The notes beneath the pieces were generated by a model, which made no database searches, was not told where the DNA came from, and worked only from the letters and a program-made list of their open reading frames with translations. Positions 16,176 through 22,743 of a DNA stretch of 24,294 nt are shown here, piece by piece. The DNA is taken from contig JBLHWU010000092.1 in the NCBI GenBank assembly GCA_047629355.1, positions 1 to 24,294 of the forward strand. The letters run 5' to 3'. Each line of letters starts with the position of its first letter. Position 1 is the first letter of the stretch. This DNA is from CAYUNA01 sp047629355 (GTDB taxonomy: Bacteria > Bacteroidota > Bacteroidia > Chitinophagales > Saprospiraceae). The position numbers and the translations under genes are program-made.

Positions 16176-16871
16176 TTAGTTCAAAACGGCTTGCTTCTGC
16201 CTTACTTTCAATGCCCCAATTGATTGCATCAACATACAAATCATCTCCGCATAGACTACAATTTTCTGTGCTACTGCCTGCAAATACAACGCTTCCTCTG
16301 ACTGCCACGAACGCGGACCAAGCAACATCACCGAAATCTGTATCAATAAAATAACGCCAAAAAGGATAAAAAGCCATCCATACCGATTCGGATAATCGCG
16401 CTCGGCAAAAATCGCAGACGTATAAAAAATAACCATTAAAAAGAAGCTGATAAAACCAATCCGCACATAACGCGTGTGTGCCCAATAGCTCAAATCATAA
16501 GGTATATTTCCAATTAAAATGTAGGAAATACCAGCAATAATGCCGAAAAAAGCAGCAATAGTAGCGAGTGCCTTTGTTCCACCTTTTTTGAAAAGACTCG
16601 GGACGGCAAGAAAAAATAAGGATATGCAAAGCCCCGTCACCGCCATCGTCGTTTTAAAAATTAGGCTCGTCGGTACATTCATTTCTCGATTGGGCAAACG
16701 ATATCGACCCAAATCACTGAAAAAGTTGGTGGTAAAGGAATATGTGTCCAAATTAGGTTGATGAATACTACCACCTTTATATAGGTACATCGCCAAATGG
16801 ACGAGTATCAGGAATTGGAACGTTCCGAAAATGCCAAGACTAATGAGTATTTTTTGCGTTTTTGCAGACAT
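16176..16871 (-). CDS. DUF998 family membrane protein
   Basis: A 231-residue integral membrane protein with about six hydrophobic helices (roughly 10-32, 70-92, 98-120, 133-153, 163-184, and a weaker one near 200-217). The NFFSDLGRYR motif after the first helix and the GNIPYDLSYWAHTR loop are typical of DUF998 proteins, whose function is not established. Length is close to the family's. It is a stand-alone gene: an M43 protease fragment directly follows its stop codon, so a deletion probably joined the two. The gene itself looks complete (C-terminus KVRQKQAVLN), though the last residues could come from the junction. A heptamer hairpin precedes the start by about 16-19 bp. Confidence 0.82.
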   Translation of the reverse strand: MSAKTQKILISLGIFGTFQFLILVHLAMYLYKGGSIHQPNLDTYSFTTNFFSDLGRYRLPNREMNVPTSLIFKTTMAVTGLCISLFFLAVPSLFKKGGTKALATIAAFFGIIAGISYILIGNIPYDLSYWAHTRYVRIGFISFFLMVIFYTSAIFAERDYPNRYGWLFILFGVILLIQISVMLLGPRSWQSEEALYLQAVAQKIVVYAEMICMLMQSIGALKVRQKQAVLN

Positions 16872-16887
16872 GGAATATTTTTTAAAG

Positions 16888-16957
16888 GTCAGAAGTCAGA
16901 AGTATTCGATTGTTATTTATGACTGTTGACAGTGAAGTGGTCCGACTTCTGACTTCT
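16888..16957. repeat. Heptamer-family hairpin between DUF998 and the barrel gene
   Basis: A perfect 13-bp inverted repeat (16891-16903 and 16945-16957, AGAAGTCAGAAGT and complement) made of TCAGAAG heptamers. The segment 16921-16957 aligns without gaps to 1991-2027 of the first palindrome at 28 of 37 positions, mostly transitions, so both derive from one dispersed repeat. A T-run follows on the plus strand. Confidence 0.75.
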
Positions 16958-17022
16958 TTTTTACCCACAAAGAAAGGATGTTTTTGAAAAATAAACGCAC
17001 TTGTTAATTTTAATTGGAAAAC

Positions 17023-17039
17023 TTTAACGCCCTGTTAAA
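17023..17039. promoter_or_regulatory. Dyad TTTAAC-N5-GTTAAA, possible operator
   Basis: A perfect 6-bp inverted repeat with 5-base spacing in the gap between the divergent DUF998 and outer-membrane barrel genes. Spacing and symmetry fit a regulator site, but it is short and AT-rich and could be chance. The rest of this 300-bp gap shows no gene and no exact TAnnTTTG element. Confidence 0.25.
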
Positions 17040-17175
17040 AGAATCGTTTTCTCTGTCATTTTGGTTATACAACTCTTAAACGTTTGTAGAATTTAGGGGG
17101 CAAATTCACTCTCGTCGGTAATCCGTTTCCATAACATTTGACAAAACTTTTTACTAACGTTAAAACCTAATTATC

Positions 17176-17742
17176 ATGAAAAATTCAAAAAATGTTTTAT
17201 TCGCAATCGCATTCCTAATGGTTAATTTCTTGGCAATGCAGTCTAATGCGCAAGTTGATGTGACGGTCAATCCAATCGGGGCGTTATTTGGAGATTTGAG
17301 CATCGGGGCAGACTTTGTGATTAACAAAAAATTCAGTGTAGAAGGAACGATTGGCTTTGATAAAGGCAAAAATGTATTTAGAAATTTAGATAAAACAAGC
17401 ATTCCAGTAGCCGCTACTGGAAAATTATATTTGAATCCGAAAAATGGCGCAGACCGATTTTATGTCAATTCTTTCTTGCGGGTCGTCAGCAAAAATTTTA
17501 CTCATAAAAGTGGTAATTCCGAATACGCACCTTACACCCGAACCCGTGTTGGTCTTGGTTTTGGATTGGGTTATAAAGTTGTCAGTAGCAGCGGATTTAT
17601 TTTCGATGTTGGCTTCGGCTTGGGACGTGCTTTTGTGGATAATGTTAATTTTAAAGGTCCTGGTACGGAAGATACAGTCGGAAGCAATAATTTTATGACG
17701 ATGGGCAAATTAGCGATTGGATACCGATTTGGAGGTAGATAA
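17176..17742 (+). CDS. Outer-membrane beta-barrel protein (DUF3575-like)
   Basis: A 188-residue protein with a clear signal peptide (about 1-25, cleavage after SNA) and a small barrel of alternating hydrophobic and polar strands: VDVTVNPIGALFGDLSIGAD, FSVEGTIGF, AATGKLYLNP, RVGLGFGLGYKV and the terminal KLAIGYRFGGR. The opening VNPIGALFG-x-x-x-x-GAD is characteristic of DUF3575/outer-membrane-barrel proteins of Bacteroidota. It is probably a structural or stress-related porin-like protein of unknown role. It is transcribed alone: a strong terminator follows and the upstream gene is divergent. Confidence 0.8.
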   Translation: MKNSKNVLFAIAFLMVNFLAMQSNAQVDVTVNPIGALFGDLSIGADFVINKKFSVEGTIGFDKGKNVFRNLDKTSIPVAATGKLYLNPKNGADRFYVNSFLRVVSKNFTHKSGNSEYAPYTRTRVGLGFGLGYKVVSSSGFIFDVGFGLGRAFVDNVNFKGPGTEDTVGSNNFMTMGKLAIGYRFGGR

Positions 17743-17782
17743 TTTAAGGAGAATACAAAAAAATAAAAAATTTTGTATCTTG

Positions 17783-17821
17783 AAAAAGCGAAGTCAGCGG
17801 GTGTTGGCTTCGCTTTTTTTG
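17783..17821 (+). terminator. Rho-independent terminator after the barrel gene
   Basis: Stem AAAAAGCGAAG with CTTCGCTTTTT, extended by a few pairs with one mismatch, loop around GCGGGTG, followed by a T-run on the plus strand. Confidence 0.85.
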
Positions 17822-17885
17822 TGGAAATATATTAAAAAGTCAACTATCCATCTTCTCTCTGCCACGTCATTCCACTAAAATTTCC

Positions 17886-17893
17886 TACTTTTG
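17886..17893 (+). promoter_or_regulatory. -7 element TACTTTTG far upstream of the bifunctional nuclease
   Basis: An exact TAnnTTTG match followed by GCGCCCCC, a context often seen at Bacteroidota transcription starts. The next gene starts only at 18241, so the leader would be about 340 bases. No gene is visible in 17,900-18,240; that stretch holds AT-rich DNA and a GGAACGCG motif at about 18065. Confidence 0.35.
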
Positions 17894-18240
17894 CGCCCCC
17901 AAACCAAACCACTAGTTATTTTTTACAGTTACTTAGGAGGTTTTCAATAGGAATTGTACCTTTGATGTCTCAGAAAAATAGCCACTAATAATTTGAACGC
18001 AATTATAGATTGTTGATTCTATTTTTATAGGAAATATAATTTCAAGTAAAAATCAACATTCTAAGGAACGCGGAATTAATAAATTAAGTTTCTTTTCGTT
18101 TATTTCCCCCTTTTTACTGGGGTAATGGTATTCTAAAATGATGGACTATTTAATTTACAGTGTACTAAGGTAAAATGTTTTTGGAGTTTAAATAATAACT
18201 CAATAGAGAAAAAAATTATAAATTTTCGACCCAAATTTAT

Positions 18241-18855
18241 ATGAAAAAAATAGAACTGGATATCGTGGCATTGTCACACAGCGTGACGCAATCTCATAAC
18301 TACGCCGTTGTTTTAGGTGAACAACACGGAACTCGGCGACTACCTATCGTTATCGGTGGTTTTGAAGCACAAGCGATTGCGGTAGCGATGGAACGCATGA
18401 CGCCCAATCGACCATTGACGCATGACTTGTTCAAGAATGCTTTTGAAACGTTTCAAATTGACCTCCAAGAAGTCATTATCAACAACTTGTTGGATGGGAT
18501 TTTCTACGCGCGCTTGATTTGCAATCACAACGGAGAAGAAATAGAAATTGACTCTCGTACGTCCGACGCTTTGGCAATGGCAGTGCGATTCAATTGTCCA
18601 ATATATACTTACGAATTTATTCTCGATGCCGCTGGTGTGGTACTCGAAGACCCAGAAGACCCTGCTGCTGGTACGCGTCCGTCTGCCAAAAGCAAGCGTA
18701 CTCCTGCCGCCGCCGCAGCTCCAGCGAATGCACCGTTAAAATCATACTCGATTGATGCATTGAATAAAATGTTGGCTGATGTCTTGGCGAATGAAGATTA
18801 TGAAAGAGCAGCAAAGATTCGCGACGAAATGACGCGGCGGAGTGAGAAGAGTTAA
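18241..18855 (+). CDS. Bifunctional nuclease (DUF151) with UVR motif
   Basis: A 204-residue protein. Residues about 1-135 form a bifunctional nuclease/DUF151 domain: ELDIVALSHSVTQSHNYAVVLGE, RLPIVIGGFEAQAIAVAMER, RPLTHDLFKN, and IEIDSRTSDALAMAVRFNCPIY, all standard for the family. An Ala/Pro-rich linker (about 138-165) leads to a UvrB/UvrC-type helical hairpin, LNKMLADVLANEDYERAAKIRDEM (about 173-196). This arrangement is usual in Bacteroidota. The domain has been linked to DNA/RNA nuclease activity in plants and bacteria; the role here is not known. The ATG at 18241 begins the conserved MKKIELDI. A strong terminator follows. Confidence 0.93.
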   Translation: MKKIELDIVALSHSVTQSHNYAVVLGEQHGTRRLPIVIGGFEAQAIAVAMERMTPNRPLTHDLFKNAFETFQIDLQEVIINNLLDGIFYARLICNHNGEEIEIDSRTSDALAMAVRFNCPIYTYEFILDAAGVVLEDPEDPAAGTRPSAKSKRTPAAAAAPANAPLKSYSIDALNKMLADVLANEDYERAAKIRDEMTRRSEKS

Positions 18856-18927
18856 ATTGGGTGATTAGGTGACTGACTATTTAGTTGATTACTTACTGGT
18901 TTGGGCGTGTAGTATCTTTAAAAAATA

Positions 18928-18966
18928 TAAAAGAGCAGATTGTTATGTCAACAATCTGCTCTTTTA
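18928..18966 (+). terminator. Rho-independent terminator after the bifunctional nuclease gene
   Basis: Perfect 17-bp stem (18928-18944 with 18950-18966), five-base loop ATGTC, with flanking A and T runs, so it could work in both directions. The following 18,967-19,200 contains no gene; a small hairpin around 19024-19050 is the only structure seen. Confidence 0.9.
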
Positions 18967-19200
18967 TTTTGGAGACTAGTGGCATAACCCTTAAATAATT
19001 ACCATCCAATTTTGACATTTGAGAAGCGAGAAAATCCTAAGATTTTCGAGTTTTGTAAAAATAACTGCACGCTGTCTACGGCAGCACGGGTGGGGTCTTG
19101 AGAGAGAGAATGGGTTTGAGTTAAGTAGGTAAATATTTCAGGGTTGTTGCACTAGTTCATTTATTGAAAACGGAAAAACAAGGAGAATTCTATGATTGTC

Positions 19201-19208
19201 TATCTTTG
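19201..19208 (+). promoter_or_regulatory. -7 promoter element TATCTTTG of the DinB-like gene
   Basis: An exact TAnnTTTG match 24 bp before the ATG at 19233. No convincing -33 TTTG at the usual spacing. Confidence 0.5.
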
Positions 19209-19232
19209 CTATAAAATTGCAATTTCAAAACG

Positions 19233-19708
19233 ATGAAGTACGCCGCACAAATCGCCAATCAGTTCAGAGAAGTTTATCTCAATGGCAACTGGGTTTCGAC
19301 TAATCTAAAAACGCAATTATCCGAGGTCACTTGGGAACAAGCGAAGACCAAAATTGGTAATTTAAATACTATTGCTGACCTTGCTTATCATGTGAATTAC
19401 TACGCGGCGGGCATCGGAAAAGTATTGGCAGGCGGGCCTTAGACATTCGGGATAAATATAGTTTTGACCTGCCGCCCATCAATTCAGAGGAAGATTGGCA
19501 ACAACTTTTAACAAAAATGTGGGAAGACGCGGAACGTTTTGCTGGTTTGGTTGAACAGATGCCCGACGCCCAATTAGGACAGGGTTTTATTGATGAAAAA
19601 TACGGGAATTATCACCGAAATATTCATGCGATGATTGAACATAGTTATTATCATTTGGGGCAGATTGTAATTTTGAAAAAGCTAATTTTAGAAGGAAAAG
19701 AGCTATGA
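19233..19708 (+). pseudogene. DinB-like protein with a one-base frameshift
   Basis: Two frames together give a complete DinB-superfamily four-helix protein of about 158 residues. The first (19233-19442) ends VLAGGP-stop; the second, in the +2 register, continues LDIRDKYSFDLPPIN and ends ILEGKEL. At 19437-19441 the text reads CCTTA where CCTTTA (Pro-Leu) would restore the frame, so a single T is missing. Metal-ligand histidines are present on both sides: AYHVNYY (His53), and NIHAMIEHSYYHLGQI in the second part. DinB-like proteins are metal-dependent, often thiol-transferase-like enzymes. The intact remainder and good promoter suggest a recent mutation or a sequencing error. Confidence 0.82.
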
Positions 19709-19743
19709 TTTAAACATTATTTCAAAAGCCTGAACTTCCCGAC

Positions 19744-19883
19744 GCGGTGAGTTCAGCCCACCTCGTCGGTTGTGCGTGTGGAAATAGTAATATTATTTCC
19801 ACCTATACCAGCGCTAGTGGCTTCCTGATTTCGTCGGTTGTATGTGAAAATAGCAAGGTACGAGGTGGGCTTCAACCCACCGC
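19744..19883. mobile_element. REP/MITE-like palindromic element
   Basis: The ends 19744-19766 and 19860-19883 are inverted copies (core AGCCCACCTCGT and ACGAGGTGGGCTT). Inside are two direct repeats, CGTCGGTTG-x-GTG-x-GAAATAG type, at 19764-19787 and 19832-19853, and a hairpin GGAAATA..TATTTCC at 19780-19800. It encodes nothing convincing. The arrangement fits a non-autonomous palindromic element of the REP/BIME kind; no RAYT transposase gene is visible in the window. Confidence 0.7.
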
Positions 19884-19930
19884 ATACCACAGGATAAAAT
19901 TAAATTTCTTAAATCATAAAATACATTATC

Positions 19931-20047
19931 ATGAACAACATTTTTAAAGGACTTATCGCAGGTTATGGTGCAAAAAAAATGGGTGGCGGTTGCTTCTCTA
20001 CCGTTTTAATATTTGTGGTTATTTGGATAGTTTTAGGTGGCTGTTAA
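19931..20047 (+). CDS. 38-residue conserved membrane microprotein
   Basis: A short frame starting with ATG at 19931 and ending TAA: MNNIFKGLIAGYGAKKMGGG, then one hydrophobic helix (about residues 22-36), ending LGGC. The GAKK-x-GGGCF motif matches, from memory, a family of tiny proteins annotated as hypothetical in many Bacteroidota. It would be a single-pass inner-membrane protein; function is unknown. It sits between a REP/MITE-like element and the LytTR regulator, 38 bp before the latter's ATG; the regulator has its own promoter element in that gap. Confidence 0.65.
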   Translation: MNNIFKGLIAGYGAKKMGGGCFSTVLIFVVIWIVLGGC

Positions 20048-20061
20048 GATAGTTTTTTTAC

Positions 20062-20069
20062 TATTTTTG
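20062..20069 (+). promoter_or_regulatory. -7 promoter element TATTTTTG of the LytTR gene
   Basis: An exact TAnnTTTG match 16 bp before the ATG at 20086, implying a very short leader. The -33 box is unclear. Confidence 0.45.
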
Positions 20070-20085
20070 CGACTAAAAAACTTAA

Positions 20086-20937
20086 ATGTCTAATTTACTC
20101 AATCGCCCGCATCCATTTTATGAGGATACTAAATCAACGGTCATTCGCATGACGATAATTGGTGGGTTAGTGGCATTTATTCTCATTGTTTTTCAGCCAT
20201 TTGGAACAGACTCCTTTCGGCATCCATATAAAAATCTCTACTTGGCGGGACATGGTTTTATTGCATTTTTGTCTTTTGGCTTCTCCCTTTTGGGATTAAA
20301 GAAGTTGTTTCCTAATCAAGTTAATGAAGAAAAGTGGGTCGTCTGGAAGCAAATAGCCGTCTTGACCTTGGGGTTTCTATTGTCTTTTATTGGTTCTTAT
20401 TTTTACATGAATTGGTTTTTTAGTCAGCCGTTTCATTGGATTAATTTTATTGATTTCCTGCCAATTGTCGGCGTCATTGGTTTGTTTCCTTGTGTTATTA
20501 TCACCTTATTGGACAGCAATAAAAAGTTGAAAAAGCACCGTCAGATTGCTAAAAACCTTACCGAAAAAATTACAGCACCGAAAGAACAGTTGCAGACCAT
20601 CTTATTGACGGATGAAAATGGAAATGCCGCATTTGAAGTAATTTTAAAAAATCTTGTTTACATCCAATCCGCCAGCAATTATGTCGAAGTCCATTATTTA
20701 GAAAGTGACAATATGAAAAAAACGCTTATTCGAAATACACTTTCCAAAATTGAAAAACAGCTTCCATTTGACAACATCAAAAAATGCCATCGTTCTTATC
20801 TTGCCAATTTAAATTTAATTGAAAAAATAACTGGTAATGCGCAAGGATATCGCCTGCATTTTCCATTTTCGACAGAAATTACCGTTCCTGTTTCCCGTTC
20901 AAAAGGCAAAGAATTATTGGATATTTTAGAAAAGTAG
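20086..20937 (+). CDS. Membrane-anchored LytTR DNA-binding regulator
   Basis: A 283-residue protein with four transmembrane helices (about 19-40, 52-72, 88-110, 121-143), a charged linker, and a LytTR DNA-binding domain (about 180-283). LytTR landmarks: LVYIQSASNYVEVHYLE, IRNTLSKIEKQLP, KKCHRSYLANLNLIEKITG, and VPVSRSKGKELLDIL. There is no response-receiver domain, so any signal must reach it through the membrane part or by another protein. This architecture is frequent in Bacteroidota; no partner histidine kinase lies nearby. It ends with TAG. The genes directly downstream have their own promoter and are candidates, not proven targets. Confidence 0.92.
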   Translation: MSNLLNRPHPFYEDTKSTVIRMTIIGGLVAFILIVFQPFGTDSFRHPYKNLYLAGHGFIAFLSFGFSLLGLKKLFPNQVNEEKWVVWKQIAVLTLGFLLSFIGSYFYMNWFFSQPFHWINFIDFLPIVGVIGLFPCVIITLLDSNKKLKKHRQIAKNLTEKITAPKEQLQTILLTDENGNAAFEVILKNLVYIQSASNYVEVHYLESDNMKKTLIRNTLSKIEKQLPFDNIKKCHRSYLANLNLIEKITGNAQGYRLHFPFSTEITVPVSRSKGKELLDILEK

Positions 20938-21043
20938 CTGTGCATTTCGTCCCAAACCCTTGATTTTCATACCAAAATGGAGCAACTCGCCCCATTCTCT
21001 TTGTGACCTATCCCTTTATCAAAAAAGTAGAATAAAAAGTCTA

Positions 21044-21051
21044 TACATTTG
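21044..21051 (+). promoter_or_regulatory. -7 promoter element TACATTTG
   Basis: An exact TAnnTTTG match 38 bp before the ATG at 21090. It overlaps the left arm of a perfect 10-bp inverted repeat (CATTTGTTCC at 21046-21055; GGAACAAATG at 21083-21092), whose right arm contains the start codon. Confidence 0.5.
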
Positions 21052-21089
21052 TTCCATCGCAATTATTTTATCTGTAAAATTAGGAACAA

Positions 21090-21947
21090 ATGAATCTTTT
21101 AAAAACCTATTCTACCATTATTCTATTCTTTTTAACCACTGTTTTTAGCTTTTCTAAATCTGAAAATAGTCTAAAAGGAAACGTCGTTGATGCTACTAAT
21201 AATCAACCTTTATCTTATGTTAACATCGGTGTAATTGATACGCGACTGGGAACAATATCTTCTATCAACGGCAATTTTGAATTGTATTTAAATGGAGAAG
21301 TGAATCGGGAAGCAATCGTTCGGTTCTCCTATTTAGGTTATGAAACGCAAGATTTTACCGTTGGTCAGTTATTAAAAAAAGAAAATATTCAAATTGCTTT
21401 AAAAGAAGACGCTTTCGCCCTGGCGATAATCGAAGTGCGGTCAGAACCGACTCGTTTCAAAAAAATAGGAACGCGCAATACAGCTACTAAAATATACAAC
21501 AATTTCCCCATCAACCGACAGCCAAACCAAAATTTAGGCTCCTCCGTTGGTCGCCGGTTTAATATTGGAAAAAGGAATGCGTATTTAGAAAACTTCAACT
21601 TTCACATTTCGGCTAATAACTTTGATGAAATCCGTTTTCGAGTTAACGTTTTTAGCATAAAAAATGGACGACCTGATAAAAATCTGAATGCAAAAGATTT
21701 AATTATTACCATTGAAGATAAGGCAAAAGGCTGGGTAGCAGTTGATTTAAAAAGTCAAAATATCCGCTTGGAAGAAGATGTAATTATTGCTTTGGAATGG
21801 ATTTATCACTCTGAGAAAGGCGGCACGTTGAGTCTTCCGATGAATATTCCAGCGATGGGTACTCATTTCTATAAATACGGCAGTCAAAACCAATGGAAGC
21901 GGTTTCTGGGAATGAGTACCGCAATGTATTTAGAATATAGCTATTAA
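21090..21947 (+). CDS. Secreted protein with carboxypeptidase-regulatory-like domain
   Basis: A 285-residue exported protein. A signal peptide (about 1-24) is followed by a CarboxypepD_reg-like beta-sandwich (about 27-110): LKGNVVDATNNQPLSYVNIG, TISSINGNFELYL, VRFSYLGYE. The remaining C-terminal half (about 120-285) has a beta-rich domain with RRFNIGKRNAYLENFNFHIS and IALEWIYHSEKGG; similar modules occur in proteins of this type in Bacteroidota, but I cannot name its function. There is no TonB plug or barrel, so it is not a receptor. The next gene starts 31 bp after its stop, so the two probably form an operon. Confidence 0.82.
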   Translation: MNLLKTYSTIILFFLTTVFSFSKSENSLKGNVVDATNNQPLSYVNIGVIDTRLGTISSINGNFELYLNGEVNREAIVRFSYLGYETQDFTVGQLLKKENIQIALKEDAFALAIIEVRSEPTRFKKIGTRNTATKIYNNFPINRQPNQNLGSSVGRRFNIGKRNAYLENFNFHISANNFDEIRFRVNVFSIKNGRPDKNLNAKDLIITIEDKAKGWVAVDLKSQNIRLEEDVIIALEWIYHSEKGGTLSLPMNIPAMGTHFYKYGSQNQWKRFLGMSTAMYLEYSY

Positions 21948-21978
21948 CCCGCGCAACCCGCAACTCAAAACAACAATT

Positions 21979-22635
21979 ATGACTTTACAAGAAATTATTA
22001 AAATCGTTATTTACATTCATGTCATCACTGGGACTTTAGCCATGATAGCCGGTGTCATTGCTATGATTGCTAAAAAAGGAGGGAAAATTCATAAAAAATC
22101 TGGATTGCTTTTCTTTTATTCCTTGTTGATTTCTGACGTGATTTCGCTCTTCGTTTCGGTCATGCCAGAACATGAAAACACCTTTTTATTCTGCATTGGC
22201 GTTTTTACTTTATACCTGATTATGGGTGGATATTTAGCGTTGCGCTATAAGCAAAAAACGGTTAATTTATTAGCGGATAAAATGCTTTCAACAACAATGT
22301 TAATCACGGGAATTGGAATGATTGCATACCCGATTATTCAATTTGGACAGTTCAACATCGTTCTTGGTGTTTTTGGAATGATAGGCATAGCAATGTCAAT
22401 AATCGACTTTGCTCGTTACCGAAATAAAGCAAAGATGCGAGAAAAGTATTTACAGCTACATTTGTCCAAAATGATTGGTGGTTTCATTGCTTCCGTGACG
22501 GCATTTATTGTTGCAAATGGCATGTTGTCAGGCTTGATTGGTTGGTTGTCACCAACTTTTATTGGTGGATTAATTATCGGATATTGGACGATAAAGTTGA
22601 ATCGAAAGCGAAAGAATAAAGCAAATTTAACGTAA
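21979..22635 (+). CDS. DUF2306-like integral membrane protein
   Basis: A 218-residue protein with six to seven hydrophobic helices over its whole length. The N-terminal IHVITGTLAMIAGVIAMIAKKG followed by KIHKKSGLLFFYS resembles DUF2306-type membrane proteins, where the two histidine-bearing motifs (H-x-x-x-G and H-r-x-x-G) recur; a further LHLSKMIGG in helix five is consistent. A heme- or electron-transfer role has been supposed for such folds but is not established. It ends in a basic cytoplasmic tail. It is probably co-transcribed with the preceding secreted protein gene. Confidence 0.75.
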   Translation: MTLQEIIKIVIYIHVITGTLAMIAGVIAMIAKKGGKIHKKSGLLFFYSLLISDVISLFVSVMPEHENTFLFCIGVFTLYLIMGGYLALRYKQKTVNLLADKMLSTTMLITGIGMIAYPIIQFGQFNIVLGVFGMIGIAMSIIDFARYRNKAKMREKYLQLHLSKMIGGFIASVTAFIVANGMLSGLIGWLSPTFIGGLIIGYWTIKLNRKRKNKANLT

Positions 22636-22743
22636 AAAGCGGGTTGTGGTATCAATGATGTAGTGTGTTTTTTGAGGTTTTTGAGTTTTTTGATAATAAA
22701 ATGGTAACATTGTTTTTTTTTTAAAATCACTAAAACGAAATCG

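Noticed and set aside
19744..19883. CRISPR array
   Set aside because: Only two diverged direct copies with unequal context inside a palindrome; no regular repeat-spacer pattern and no cas genes.
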